DNA of 64,000 nt, taken from Echria macrotheca (Eukaryota; Ascomycota; Sordariomycetes; Sordariales; Schizotheciaceae). Location of the stretch: the NCBI GenBank assembly GCA_030411725.1, contig MU839858.1, positions 1-64,000 on the forward strand, given 5' to 3'. The notes below the pieces were generated by a model. It was given only the letters and a program-made list of their open reading frames with translations. It was not told the DNA's origin and did not search any database. Made by a program: the position numbers and the translations under genes. Shown here in pieces: positions 1-12,232 of the stretch (position 1 is its first letter; each line of letters begins with the position of its first letter).

Positions 1-92
1 AACCCTAACCCTAACCCTAACCCTAACCCTAACCCTAACCCTAACCCTAACCCTAACCCTAACCCTAACCCTAACCCTAACCCTAACCCTAA
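1..92. repeat. Telomere repeat tract (left chromosome end)
   Basis: Fifteen uninterrupted AACCCT units fill positions 1-90, followed by AA and then AT-rich DNA. The C-rich strand reads 5' to 3' inward from position 1, which is the orientation of a left chromosome end carrying the TTAGGG repeat of vertebrates and most filamentous ascomycetes. The tract is directly visible and probably marks a true contig terminus. Confidence 0.98.
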
Positions 93-760
93 GTTAAACT
101 TTATAGTAATTAAAATTCCAGCTTTTTAGTATTTAGCGATTAAAATCTATATATTTAGCTTTTTAGGTTTGAATTTAGGGTTAGTTATAACGCTAGTTAT
201 AGCGCTAGTTATAGTAATAATTGTCGTTTTTTGCTATAGGTTTGGTTATAGTAACGGTTATAGGTCCAGCTATTATACCAACTGCGGTTCTTTATATTGG
301 ACCGCTTTATCCTTTTTACTTAGTTAGTTTATACTAGCTAGTACGTACGTATATAAAAGGCTGGCTTATATACTTATATAGTTTATACCTAACTAGTAGG
401 TTTTAATTAGTTAAATTAGTTTTTTTTCCAGAAATTACTTTAAATCTTCTACCTTTTGCATTTAACCCTTAAGTGGTCCTATAAGGCTATAATTATACAA
501 TTAAAAAACCCTAAATCTAAGGATTCTAGCTATATACTTTTTATAAGTTTTAGTATACAAAAGGTCAATAAACTTAATATTTTAAATAGTAACGAATTTA
601 GCCCCCCTGCACTTATGTAGGGCCATACATTTTTCAATAAACTTAGCCCAAGTTCGTTGCATACTAGAGGTTAGATTGTAAAGGTTACCGACTGTATAAC
701 CAATCCTCACCAATCTCTTTCGCTATCGGACTAAGAGCAATCACACCCCTAAACCAGGAC
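93..760. other. AT-rich subtelomeric sequence without genes
   Basis: This stretch is AT-rich and rich in TA dinucleotides, similar in texture to the window's far end. A short degenerate repeat of the type TAGTTATAACGC lies at about 180-260. Base composition becomes balanced near 600. I see no reading frame worth calling. It looks like RIP-altered subtelomeric repeat DNA. Confidence 0.6.
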
Positions 761-1179
761 AGATGGGACCTGAACATGGCGGTGCAATAGGCTCGCGCCT
801 GCGACAAGCATATCTCCATCTTCATCACGACACGGAAGCGGGGAAGGAGCTCCACATAGAGGAGCTAGTCAACTGTTGGATTGCAAGGACTGGGCACAAT
901 GGGAGTGAAACTGCTGTCCTATTGGCTAACTCGGTGGAAAAGAATTCCTTATATACGACTTCCTGAACCACATGCCAGACACTTGCCACCGAAGTCGGTA
1001 CGTAATCAAGGTCGGAAATAGCCGGGCGCATTAGGGCCTACAGTGGCCAGCTGCATCCCTCAGGCGCTGTTATGCTGTTTATAGTGGTCGGTCCCGCACG
1101 TGACTGATCGGAAAGTCCGACAAGGTCCGACACCAACGTTCTCCGCTATGGAGACGACTCTCAGCTTCCCACTCCGGGC

Positions 1180-1904
1180 TTATTCTTCTACGTGCAAGGG
1201 ATGCCGGTAGCGGTGACCCGGAATCAGCTCGTTGGACTGAAGTTGGTCGATGGAGCGACGTTCAGGGCCGTCGACATCTTCCCTGATTTTTCCGCAGGTG
1301 CCATTGCCCTTGCTAGCGATGCTACACTCCACCTGGCCGCCCCGTCCGCAGTGCTCCTCCAATCGGACGATATAGGCGACCTCGCAATACCTGGGCTTCC
1401 GCAAGGAACAATACTGATCAAGAGTAAAACGGTCGCAATGCCGGACTCCCTGCGCGGGAAGAGATCAAGGGCGAGAGGTAAGCTGGGATTTAACAAGGTC
1501 ACGCATAGAACGGGGCCATTGTGCACGCCCGCATTCGCTATGACGATCAGGAGAGCCAGGGAAAGAAGTTTTTTGAAGTTATTCTTAATCTTAAGGGCGT
1601 TCGAGGCGGCGGCACGGAAACGAAGCCTAGCTTCATGGGTCTCTACGTTCAACTATCGAGAGCAGAGCGGTGGGAAGGGTTATATCTCTTGCGGAAGCCA
1701 GCACGAAGCGATTTTATTGAGCGTAAGAACATGCTGGACAGGGATATGAAAGATGCGGTCCTCAAGCTGGAAAGACTAGGAGAGGAGACTAGGCGGCGGT
1801 TTGAACGATATTACAGACGTGAGAAGTGCTTTCAGGATTGGAACACCATACCAGAGGCCGTTTCGGCAAGCGAATCCGCCGATGAACATAAGGCCTCGCT
1901 ATAG
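1180..1904 (+). pseudogene. PIF1-like helicase, C-terminal remnant with a frameshift
   Basis: Two overlapping plus-strand frames encode what looks like the C-terminal part of a fungal PIF1-like (Helitron-related) helicase. The first frame begins around 1183 (FYVQGMPVAVTRNQLVG) and continues past DIADLAIPGLP-like text to GPLCTPAFAMT near 1545. There the reading moves to another frame (DQESQGKKFFEVILNLKG), which runs to a TAG at 1902-1904. The second frame holds LYVQLSRAERWEGL, the motif VI-like segment of PIF1 helicases. A single missing base near 1545 explains the switch. The ATPase motifs that should precede it are absent; the sequence back to about 760 may hold more decayed pieces. PIF1-like helicases are widespread in fungal subtelomeres as parts of Helitrons. 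Assigned from recognised sequence style, not a search. Confidence 0.6.
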
Positions 1905-3009
1905 TGTGACACTTGTGGTTGAAAATCGGTCCCTCGCATCAGGAGGGCTGAAGCGTATATATATCACATGCCAAGTAAAAATAAAATAAAAATATAGAAC
2001 AGGCACCCTTTTTATTTGGTAGGGAACTTGAATGTATTGAGTGGACGGCGCAGGAGTTACGGAGTGGGGACGATAGCCCCTAGGTATTGTACGTCTGTAT
2101 GTATCGGGGCCATGACCTATCTACGGCCTGTTCTCATTTAATTTCTGCTGCGGCTGCAAGGTTTTGATAGGAACCCGCGGTTCGGACTTGCTATGTGAGC
2201 TGATTTGCCGGAGTCCGCCCCGAGTAAATTGCTGTCTGCCTTTGCCCTAGTTACCCGCGCGGCAACGAGATTAATCTCCCCGACGGCGTTTTTCTTGATT
2301 CGGCCCTTGGAATCAGCTACTGCAGATTTTTCAGGATTCTTATATGATTTACCTTCTTACCTCTGCTCACCTCTTCGAGAAAGGAGGTGGATAGGCGAGG
2401 TATGCGTGCCTGTACCAATCGCGTACCATCGATCGTTGGTCAGCCATCATCATTAGCAGACCGATCAGACGACGCATTCATGGAAATGGCGGAGTGGAGT
2501 TCAGACCACTCTATTCATGTAAGTGCAAGGCACAACTCTCATGCTTTGTAGACCTGAAAGGTCTGGATCGGTTTGGAAAGTTTCTGGCTTTAGCCGGTGT
2601 CGACACATGAACGTTACATTTTGCCCATCCTGAATTATGAACTTGTTCCTTTGGCCCCCATAGCGGGCTATGTTGCGTGTCGGCGCAGCAATAAAAAGAT
2701 CCACTTATTGTTTCGTTTAACTGGGCTGAAATCCTAGTACGACGTTGGAACGGTAACTTTGCCCAATGCCGCGTCCACAGTTGAGAAGGTTATTTCCCGT
2801 AGGATTCTGATGCACTATGTTGATTCATATCCTCGTGAGTAGGGCGTAAGCAGAGGCGCAGCTAGGTATATTCAAAAGAAAGTGAAGGCGAAAAGGCCAA
2901 GCCCTGGCGAGCCTTCAACAATCTACGTGGTGTAACAACCTCGGTGAGCTCCACTAACAGAGATGAGGCCCCAGAGGATCAGAAAGCAAAAGGATGGCGT
3001 TCAAAAAGG
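1905..3009. other. Intergenic, no gene recognised
   Basis: Both strands are dotted with stops, and the short frames present show no family signature, signal peptide or splice-consistent extension. The final 130 bases serve as the upstream region of the small secreted protein gene. Confidence 0.5.
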
Positions 3010-3016
3010 TATAAAG
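3010..3016 (+). promoter_or_regulatory. TATA box of the small secreted protein gene
   Basis: TATAAAG lies 114 bp upstream of the ATG at 3130. A CAT/CAC-rich pyrimidine-biased leader (about 3054-3094) separates them. Both are common in highly expressed fungal genes with short 5' leaders. Functional use is inferred. Confidence 0.5.
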
Positions 3017-3129
3017 GAACCTGGTCCTCATCTTGTCATCAGAAACCCGAATTTCATCATCTCACCATCATCACCATCATCACCACCATCACAGCTCACA
3101 AAGCATCAATCATCTTTCTACAAGTCAAA

Positions 3130-3512
3130 ATGAAGAACGTCTTTGTCACCATCGCCCTCGTGGCTCTCTCAGCCCTCTCCAACGCTGCACCTCCTGACCC
3201 GGCGGCCGTGCCCATTGGCATTGAAATCTATGAGGAGAACGGGATGACGAGGGTCCGTGAAGTGGTATGTCTTCTTTTAAAACCTTTTGTACACAATGTG
3301 TGGGAAGTGTAGTACTATAGTAACTAACCATCAAATGTACCAAGGCTTCTGAGCTTGGCGCACTGTGCACCAACTGCGTGCACGTTGGCGGAAGATGCAA
3401 CATTGGTGAAGGAAACTGCTATGGCACTGAGAAGGCGAGCTGCACCTACTGTGGAAAGCCATGCGGCTCGATTTGTGTCCGAGACGGGATCCCTTGTGAG
3501 GCCTACTGCTAG
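3130..3512 (+). CDS. Small secreted cysteine-rich protein (effector-like)
   Basis: Two exons, 3130-3264 and 3345-3512, encode 100 residues. The 80-bp intron starts GTATGT, has a CTAAC branch site at 3324-3328 and ends in AAG. The first 19-20 residues (MKNVFVTIALVALSALSNA) form a clear signal peptide. The mature part begins with a proline/alanine-rich stretch. All ten cysteines lie in the second exon, including two CxxC pairs (CTNC, CTYC), and the last residue before the stop is Cys, giving up to five disulfides. I recognise no named family. Small size, secretion and cysteine content are typical of fungal apoplastic effectors and antimicrobial proteins, and subtelomeric location fits, but the function is inference. 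A TATA box lies upstream. Confidence 0.85.
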
Positions 3513-4060
3513 GTACTCTTGCTAGTCCTAGGTATTATCTGAGCATCCATGTATCTACTGGTGGTCTGTAGATCAAACATTCGTTGTCGTATGATGTACT
3601 AAGAAGAGTTATGGTTACCTAAAGCCTATCCACTTGGACTAAAGCATAATGCATAAGCTTGTTTGTCACGAACCAGAATGGTCCGCAGCCAGACATGGTG
3701 GAACCAGAGGCCGAAGGAATGAATAAGAGGATCCTCATGAATAATTGTGATCCGATCGCTAACCCAACCAATCACAAGAGGACCGAGGGAGCGGAGGAAC
3801 GAACATGTAGAAGTCGGTCGCTCGGAGCATCGGTCCATCGGGGACATCTAGCATATATACGCCGGACTAGCCCGGCACTCAGATAGTTTCCTTTGTTGCG
3901 GCAGTAACGATAATAACACTGCTTTGTAGTATCTCTTGACCAGCAGTCGAGAGAGCGACAAAGGGCGGATCCGCGAAAACCAAGATCTACTCGGACAGCC
4001 AGGCAGCTGTGGGGGTAAGAAGTAGGGTACATATTCTATTTGGAAATTGTTCTCTCGTAT
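3513..4060. other. Short convergent intergenic region
   Basis: This lies between the 3' ends of the secreted-protein gene (plus) and the HET gene (minus). It should contain both polyadenylation regions. No gene is supported. Confidence 0.5.
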
Positions 4061-6552
4061 CTATACGATGATAACAAACTCTTTCTCGCACCCAGCGAAT
4101 AGGTCGGGTAGAGGTGGGAGTTCCTCATTCTCTACACCGATATCCTCAGAAATCTCACCAGAGCTATCGCCATCATCACGGTAATCATAACCATAATGGA
4201 CAAAACCAGAACCCTGGTCGCTTTCCGTACTATGAGGGCTCAGGGGGCGCTCAACAATCCCGTCGCTATCGTCATCGCAATCTACCCCGCCGCCGGCATC
4301 GCTTCCTCCACTTGAAGTCGCGGTGTTCTGACTCCCGTGGTCCCGATCGTGGCGCTGGGAACCCTGCGAAGAGGCTGTAGAACTGTGAGTAGGCGATCCA
4401 TGGTCCAAGGAATATCGAAAGAGCCCAATGCGTCGAAAGGTCCGCACCATCTCTCCCCCCAGTGACTCAGAGTCATCAAGTTCTACTCTCTCCAGCGCCA
4501 AGTCCGTCCAGGAAGAGAGTTGACGGCGGGCATTGAACCCGCCTAACGTAAGTAACAGTGCGTAAATCTCTCTCTGGCCGTCTCCTTGATTTACCTGCTG
4601 TCCGGAACCGCTCGTGAACTTGGACGCGCGAGGGCAGTCCGGGTAAAACTCCCCCAGCACCTCCGTGTGATCATCCAAACCGGAAAAGCGCATCGTCCAC
4701 CTGTCTTCCTGGCCGTCCGGGATGACGATTCTACTGAGTCGCCCAGCTGCCCTGATCGAGCCAACTTTGATCTGCCCAAAGGGATCCATCCCGCGCGGCT
4801 CGATAACCACAGCCTCGATGGCCAGATGCTTCCGGACATACGGCGCCTGATAAAAGGAGACGGCGCACTCGGTGGACGCCCACGACCATGACGGCGCGGT
4901 CGAGTCCGGCCGTAGTAGCGGTGCAGCGCGCACCGGTGCGCTGCAGTGCCTCGTCATGGAGCGGGAGTGTCGTTCGCTGTACCACGCCAGTCCATAGTGC
5001 AAATCCGACTCCCACAGCCCGGCGACGTATCTATCAACCTCCATGCACGCCGCGAACCGCTGCGCGATGCCGGATAGTGCCGGCAGCCGGTCCGTCCCGT
5101 ACATCAGCTGGCAGGCCGAGTAGACGGTAACGATATGGTCCCAGTACTGCAGCATCTCGGTCATGTTCGGGCTATCTCCACTATCGCTGGGGCGGAAGGC
5201 GAAGAGGTTGCGCTTCTCGACGGCGCCCACGCGGCCTGGTTCGATCTGCACGGGGCGGTGGCGATCGTCGGCCCGGACATGAGTATTGCATTCCCACATG
5301 AGCCGGTTGGTGTGGAAGGAGAGGATGCGCGGCGACAGGACGCGTTCCTGCAGAACCCAGCCGCGGGTCGATAGGATCGACTGCCATTTCGACGAGTTGT
5401 AGAAGCCCTTGGGCGCGTATTCGACAACGGCCGTGGATTCGAGCTCTTCTCCATTATGCGAGATCCCCTTTATAGAAATTTCGACGGGGGAAAAAGGAGG
5501 TTGCGGGTAGTCAGCCAGGAAGCCAACGGCGCTGTTGGGTGCGTCGTGCGCGGCGATTGTCAGCACGGCGTTGGAGTAGATGCTGGACATCCGGGGACAT
5601 TCGCGCTCCCAATCCTCCGCCGAGTCCTGGATGATGCAGAGCGAGTCAATCCACAGGTGCTCAACGCCCAAATGCTGCGCTACGGTCACTGCATCACGGA
5701 ATGTCTTGGGGAGGCTGGAGACCCGGATGCCCATGGTGTGGTCCGCATGGTTCGTCGTCAGAGTACGAAGCGGCGGGACCCCCTGTCCCCAGCAATGACT
5801 CAGGGCGATATATGGCAAACCGTCCGTCTCTGAGTCGATTAGAGCCACAAATAGGTCATCCTCACGCTGGGAAACGCGCAGGAGTCGCGTGGGGGGCTGC
5901 GGATCCCATTCACCGCGGCATTCGAAGAAGTGCTCCGTCTGGCATTCACTGAGCCATGATGCCGCCAGATTCAGGTCGTGCCTTGGACCCTGACGGCGCC
6001 GCAAGAAGCCAGAAGCAGCCAAGTCTTGCCACCTTGTCAGCATTCCCCAATACTCGCTGGACGAAATAATAAAACGCTCAAGCAGGTTGGAGAGCTCCTA
6101 CCTGGTCCCGTGGTCACTGTAAAGCCGGCAGTTATCTCTACAACCTGGACCATAGGCGGGTTGGGATCGAAAGTCCCAACACAATACTCGAATCCATGGG
6201 TCCCGCCCGTACCGTTGACGGTGGAGTGTACCCTCTGGAGATAGAACGGCTGAGGTTTGGCCAGATATTCTTTCTCCACCTCGCGCACGCATGCCTCTAT
6301 TTCTGCGGCAGGCCGTTGCTGTCTGTTCCCGTCAGCTTGAGGCAGATATGTAAGAAGGTACTCGTCTTTGTGACTCCGGCAATGTAGGAAGCCTTCTTGC
6401 AGCAACGCGCAAAGGCTGCAGCCCGATTGTGCCGAGCTGCGCAGGGCGGCATACGAGCGGTGATGGTCGAGGAGAAAGTTGCTGGGGTCTTGCCAGTTCA
6501 CGCATCGCAGCGCAGCGCAGAGTTCGCAGAGCGGCATTTTGAGCACATCCAT
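4061..6552 (-). CDS. HET domain protein (heterokaryon incompatibility type)
   Basis: Two exons on the minus strand, 6552-6102 and 6024-4061, encode 804 residues. The 77-bp intron has a GTAGGA donor, a CTGAC branch site and a CAAG acceptor; splicing restores the typical run TTGPDLAASGFLRRR. The start is the first in-frame ATG (MDVLKMPLCELC). The N-terminus has the CxxC block seen in many HET proteins. The HET domain follows: YIALSHCWG near residue 222, LWIDSLCIIQDS near 273-284 and RGWVLQER near 371-378. These match the three conserved HET boxes. The C-terminal third is acidic and low-complexity. HET proteins trigger cell death on nonself recognition in filamentous ascomycetes; the partner of this one cannot be told. 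It appears intact. Confidence 0.92.
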
Positions 6553-6600
6553 AGAGAGATATAATCTTCGGTTTGCAGTGTGCCACTTGGATGGGGGCAA

Positions 6601-8015
6601 TGCCCATTCATATGCAAAAAGGAACGCAAGCGTGGGATGCGCCCATCTGCGGCTGAAGGTGCCTCCTCGGAGATGTGAGCAAACGGGTTAGTGCCGACGC
6701 CGGTGATCCAATGTGTCGGGACAGTGCAAGCTGGCGCCCAATCCATTTCGTCTCACCAGTTAAAATCCGATCGCCTTTGCGGGCGTCGACCTGCGCCCGG
6801 GGTCGCAACCCTCGTCGACACTCCCCTTCCTTTGCATTCCGCTCCAGCACCCAGAGGCAAAAGTAATGCATGTAATGCGATGCAACAGCTAAGCAACTGT
6901 ATCCTCTTCGAATAGGTCGGTTCGGGCGACAAAACTTGAGACCTTGTGTCGGTGGGAGGCAACGCAGGCATCAGAGAAAAGAGTGAACACATCTTCTTCA
7001 TCCAAGCACCGTCCATAGCCAGCTACATAGGTTAATACCCATCACCTATGAGCGTTCCCCAATATCACCGCCTTAATGAACATCATATCCAGTACTAGAA
7101 AGCCGACATCTCTCCACGCATTCCCCATGCCATCATCCAGACTGATCGCCCTTCACGCCCCATATGCATCCGCCGTCTATCGATAAAGCCTACTTGTCTA
7201 CGACGAATCTGGGCACTCGAAATTTATTTTTTTCGTTTGTCGTCCTGGGCTAGAGCGAGTGGTGCTGTGGATGATTTGTACTAGCATACCTAGTGCAGGA
7301 CATCCCATCGCGGTTGTTATGACGGGCATGTAGCCTAGGTTCCTAAAATTCCAAGCTAGGCATGGTATCTCAACGACTTCCGCTTGGAATTTCCGCCCCT
7401 TTATGGAAGCCGAAGAAATATGAACCCCAAAGTCGGCCCTGCGTTGGCTTGACCACCGCCCTGGCAAGGGACTCGGATTGACACAACGCCGGAATATTGC
7501 GGGTTTTCCTCCGCATCATGACAAACGGCGTGGCCCAGTACTTTGCCTTCAGTGCATCAATGTTCCCTCGGATATGTTCCCGATTCTGGTGATTTATTCA
7601 TACCTACTCGTAAAACCTTCGTCAATATGATTAAGCGCTGAACTTTTAAACGGCGTGAGCACGACGGCGGATTTTAGCGTCCCTGTGTCATTCCAAGCGG
7701 TTTATTACCAAGCAGAGCCTCGAACTTGGCTGGCATCTGAATTCTGGCGATCCGGGGACGAGCGAAATGAAACGGGACTGAGCCGGCGTCTCGAGTGTTG
7801 CCCAATTCACGGGCTGCTAATGTCTGGCCGACTACCCTGGGAGACACCTACCTTGCAGTGTTTTGGCCCGATATTAATCATCTATTCAAGGCTGACGGTT
7901 CTCTTGGCTTCCTTGCTCACCGGGTACCTGGTTTTCAGGAGACCTGCTCATTGGCGAGGTCGGACTGCCCGCGTAAGACGCACTTTTAGCCGCTCGGATG
8001 CTGGCGGCTCGCGAC
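6601..8015. other. Intergenic between divergent HET and tyrosinase genes
   Basis: Contains both 5' regulatory regions. Several short frames exist on both strands but lack family signatures, and none extends by plausible splicing. I see no further gene. Confidence 0.45.
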
Positions 8016-8017
8016 TC

Positions 8018-8041
8018 GCACATATATATTATATATATACA
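8018..8041 (+). promoter_or_regulatory. AT-rich TATA-like core promoter of tyrosinase
   Basis: An alternating TA tract (CATATATATTATATATATAC) lies 36-59 bp before the ATG at 8077, in otherwise GC-balanced DNA. It is a likely TATA element or start region; inferred from position only. Confidence 0.35.
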
Positions 8042-8076
8042 ATGCCGGCGCGATCATTGTAGTTAGAAGGTCAACA

Positions 8077-9336
8077 ATGCATTCTGCACTGATTCGAGGT
8101 TTCCTTGCGCTGCTGGCCGCTGGGGCAGCCGTAGCAGCGCCGCAAACGGTGCGAGATTCAGATGTCTGCACGTTCCCAAGGATCCGTCGCCCCTGGTGTG
8201 TATCCCTGGGACTCTCCCCTTTCAAAGCTGCCGCTCAGTTTCCTGACTGGTCCATCCGCACTGCTAGGCATAAACTCGACGACAAGGAAAAGAAGGCATA
8301 CATAGATGCCGAGCTGTGCCTCATGAGCACGCCTGCGACCCTTGGCCTCCGAGCTAGCAGGACTAAGTTTGATGAGTTTCAGTCCGTTCATGTACTGAAG
8401 ATGGAAATTGCTCATTTCACGGTAAGGGTGATTGATGATTGATTTGTTTGATATTGGCATCATGTCTAACGCTTCTGCTCAGGGCCAATTCCTTCCTTTC
8501 CATCGCTTGTTCGTCTGGGCGCACGAGCAGGCGCTTCGAGACGAGTGTGGATTTACTGGCACCCAGCCGTACTGGGCCGAGGAACTCGACGTTGGTGCTT
8601 TTTCCAAGTCGATACTGCTCGATCCTGTCCTTGGCTTCGGAGGTGATGGTATCGGTCCTGATCGCTGTGTCCGAGATGGACCGTTTGCCAACTACACCAA
8701 CCCCCTCGGACCAGGATTTGATATCACCGATCACTGCATCAACCGACAAGTCAATGACACGCTAACCATGACAGCCGCTCCTACAGTGGTAGAGGGGTGC
8801 ATGAACATGCCGACGTTTCTTACTTTCTGGTCCTGCATCGAAAATAGGGGTGGACCACACTCTGCAGGGCATAGTGGGGTTGGCGCACAGGTGCGTCTTG
8901 CATTCCAGACTGGCTGTTGATGAGGCTTATACTGGTTAAAGATGTCGAATCCGATTTCCAGCCCAGGGGACCCGTTGTTCTATTTGCACCACGCATGGTT
9001 GGACAGGATCTGGAGCAAATGGCAGCTGAAAGACCCGGAGGTCCGGAACAGAGATATGGGAGGCAACAACAGAGCGAACCTTTCCTCCAGGGTTCCACCT
9101 CCTGGCGTCACACCGGTTAACTTGACTCGGCCTGCGGATATACCGTAAGTGTAATCATCGTCTTCGCTTCCCTTACCATAGCTAACTCTAATGCTTTTAG
9201 TGAGCCATTGATCGTCGGTGATCCTGGAAACGTGACGACGCTAAATCATCTTCTCTATCTGTATGGACTGGTGGAAAACAGGACGATCGGTGAAGTCATG
9301 GATCCTTCAAAAGTTCTTTGTTATGGCTATGACTGA
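8077..9336 (+). CDS. Secreted tyrosinase (type 3 copper oxidase)
   Basis: Five exons, 8077-8195, 8268-8421, 8483-8890, 8942-9144 and 9201-9336, give 339 residues. The first intron (72 bp, GTGTGT to CTAG) is a multiple of three and leaves the frame open; removing it restores the family-typical run RRPWHKLDDKEKKAYIDAELC. A signal peptide spans about residues 1-20. The CuA site has His near 81, 89 and 98 (last in FLPFHRLFVWAHE). The CuB site has PHSAGHSGVG (His 217, 221) and DPLFYLHHAWLDRIW (His 243/244). All copper ligands seem present. The length is that of the short fungal tyrosinases acting in secondary metabolism or on extracellular phenols rather than large melanin tyrosinases. N-glycosylation sequons are frequent. 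Substrate unknown. A P450 gene lies 2.9 kb downstream, but a cluster is not shown. Confidence 0.92.
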
Positions 9337-12232
9337 GCAACCTACACGCAGAATAAGAGTCCTATATATTTACCCTCCAGTTGTGCTAAGCAATTTTCTT
9401 AGTAGCTCATAACCCCAAACCGCTTCGGGCAAAGGCGACCAAGCTTGAGAAAATCCTGAGCAAATCCCGATCAAATCCTGGGCTGAGCCTAGCCAGTCAC
9501 GTTGGCGAAGCACGTAAATGGAAATCTCGTGAATCAAGATTCGTCGCATAAACCAGACCATCCACCGCCACCATTGAATCAACGGTATATCCGCCTGCCA
9601 TCTCCATATACGGCGCCATGTAATCCCGGCATGTTCGCGCCAGCGGAGACGAGGCGGATTTGATGCGCAGGAGTTCAACGGTGAAGCATGTAACGCTGAG
9701 ATTGGAGGCAAAAATGAGTTCATTGACGTAGTATATCAGCGAGGACGCTCGGTGGAGGCATACCCAGAACTGTGAGGGATCCCTCGACTATGGGAATGTT
9801 CTCTGTTAGTCTCTTCTTTTCCATGCTATTCTCGTCCCGCACGCAATTGACATCCCAACCGTCGAAAAGGAGTTCTCAGCCGCAAACAGCGTAGAGTTAT
9901 CTAGCATGGAAGATATACCGCAGCCCCACCATCAGCATCTCGCGATACTGAACAAGACCATTGAATTCAAGATCTGCACTCCCTCTCTCGGGGGTCATGA
10001 GCAAACGGTGTAATTAAAATGAACCGAAGCATGGTGAGAACATAACAGGCGAAGCCAAGTTGAGCCTCCTCTATCACCAACAAGAGCCGCGACGATCAAG
10101 AGTGGTGAAACTGACCCCAAGCCAGGTTTGCTGATCCAGCATCCGCCCTTACGTCATTGAAGTGGTTGAACTCAGCCTGTCTCAAACCTTTGTCGTCTTG
10201 GTCATCCATCGACTCGGCCACAAGTAGTGGCCATCGCGCTTCCAATTCCAAAGCTGTTTCTTCAGAACTGGGCGTTGATATCGGGCTATTCTTGTGGGGA
10301 TGAACCTCGATCTACAGGATCTTTCGGGAAACGGGCTTGAACGAGCGAATCTACTAGTAACCTTCTCAAACCAGGACAATACTTCGAGCCCCGTTTTAGC
10401 CACCGCCTCCATTTTCCGGTGCCCATTGCTCTCTGCAGGCCAATGCCACCGCCATTGGACTTCATCTTCCCGACGAAAACAAGCTCCTTTTCGGTCCCGG
10501 TTTCCCCCAAGCCGAATGCAGTGCCAGTGAGACGATCGGTTTTGCCTCACGCGCGGGAATCTCCCTCGCATTCACCCAAATGACACCCGCTTCCCAGCAA
10601 CAACATGTGTTCATCACAAAGATAATCTATCGAAGAACGAGGATGCATTATTACCATCCTAAACCCCTTTTGACGGCTAGAGACGTTCCGGTTGAGATCC
10701 ACTTCTTGGTCGTCTTTGGGACTCATCCCGAGACCCATTTTCAGTGACATCACTCCACATTTTATCATTGATACAGTTGGCGGAGGTAGTGTAAGTGCTC
10801 GGTGAGAGGTGCATTGCACTGACATGAGGACCGGGCCACGGATTCACTTACCTCTTGGTATTCGATCCTCGATTCGGACTGCGGTGTTGAAAGAGCGGTA
10901 CAGGGAGGCAGCCGCAGCATTCCCCCTCGAGGTGTAAGCCCCAGGCAGAAGCCATTCACTCCCTTAAACACTCCGCACGAGCTGCGTTCAGTTCCTAGAT
11001 GTTGAAGCTGTGGCCCGGTTTTGGAACCGACGGTGACAACTTCAGCGAGTTTCTTTCCGCGCACACACCGCTTCCTAGGAGTGTGTCTATAGGATTGAAC
11101 AGCGTCCCACCTGCAGAAGTGTTCGGGTAGCTCACACGCAGAGGATCACGTTTCAAATGATTGATTATGCCGTATTCTAACCCTTATCCTGGGGATCTGC
11201 GCAGTAGGTGGTAGTTGAGCGTGATCAAATTTGATGAGCTGCTTAAACTCGTTTCATATCAGCGCTTCGTCCACCGTCGTCGCAGCTTGAAAGGCCGCAA
11301 GATCTTCCTACGTTTAAAATTGGCCAAGGTCGGGACGAGACTCAAAAAGCTTGCCCACTATTCCCATCCAAGTAAACGCTGAGCAGGCTATGTGAAGGAG
11401 AGTGAGTCTCACCCAGGACGAATATAATAGACTTCAACAACAAAAACTCCTGAACTTCTCACAACGTGGTTGTGTTGGTAGACGGAGATGCCTATGGCAA
11501 AGAACTGGCTTTGTGCCACTGAGGTCTCCTCATGAGTACGAAATTGATTCGTAGTTGTTGTCTGGGTCAATGTCGTCGAGAGAGATTTCGAGGAAGGAAC
11601 ACCGGATTGCGTCGACGCGTCGCAGCACAGGCTGGAGGATGAGAACACGAATCGAGCGTGGTATGGAAAGCGGAAGGGTAACGACCGGCTGATTGCTTTT
11701 CTCCATTGTGGGGGTGTTACCGGGGGAAAAGCACCCTCCTTCCTAACGAAGATATGGACAGGAACTGATGAAGTCCTGCAGACAAACACCCTGATCCGGT
11801 TAGCGCCAACCATCAAAGGAGATGGCCAGGAAAAGCTCAAACTTCCAACTTCTCAACCTCCCACCATGCGTCGGTCACTCCAAACTATCAGATTGCTGGG
11901 ACTCAAGATCTCGCATCGCTGAAGTGGCAGGATTTCAACTATGGACTACGACTTTGGATCAAGCAGACCCTCTGGGCCTTGGATCAAGCTTACCTATCTA
12001 CCTACATAAGTACCTCACGTGCTTGGACCCTCGAGCATGCACTCTGCGGGAAGCACGAATGAGAAGCTCGAATCAGTGCCCAGCCGCGTATCAGCACTGC
12101 ACCGATTCTGGAACTTTTCCAAGGAATTTAGGGCGGGGTTAGATCTGGGAATTCCCTCAATCATTAAACTCACTCAGCGCCCGATCCCATGTTGGTTCAC
12201 AGCGTGGGCAACCATCATCAAAATACTCCAAA
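9337..12232. other. Long intergenic region, no confident gene
   Basis: Almost 2.9 kb separate the tyrosinase and the P450. Moderate-length frames occur on the minus strand (about 10182-10571, 10765-11064 and 11409-11840), but none has a recognisable motif, and their composition looks accidental. It could hold an unannotated noncoding transcript or a decayed gene. I cannot support either. Confidence 0.4.

Noticed and set aside
7655..8062. 135-codon plus-strand frame before the tyrosinase
   Set aside because: It begins with a non-ATG codon, overlaps the promoter region, and has no motif; composition explains it.
8196..8267. Reading tyrosinase straight through this segment (339 would become 363 residues)
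   Set aside because: The segment has GT...AG ends and a CTGAC branch site, and its removal restores the conserved WHKLDDKEKKAYI run, so it is better treated as an intron.
11409..11840. 143-codon minus-strand frame upstream of the P450
   Set aside because: Ser/Thr-rich low-complexity text with no domain and no ATG-supported, splice-consistent model.
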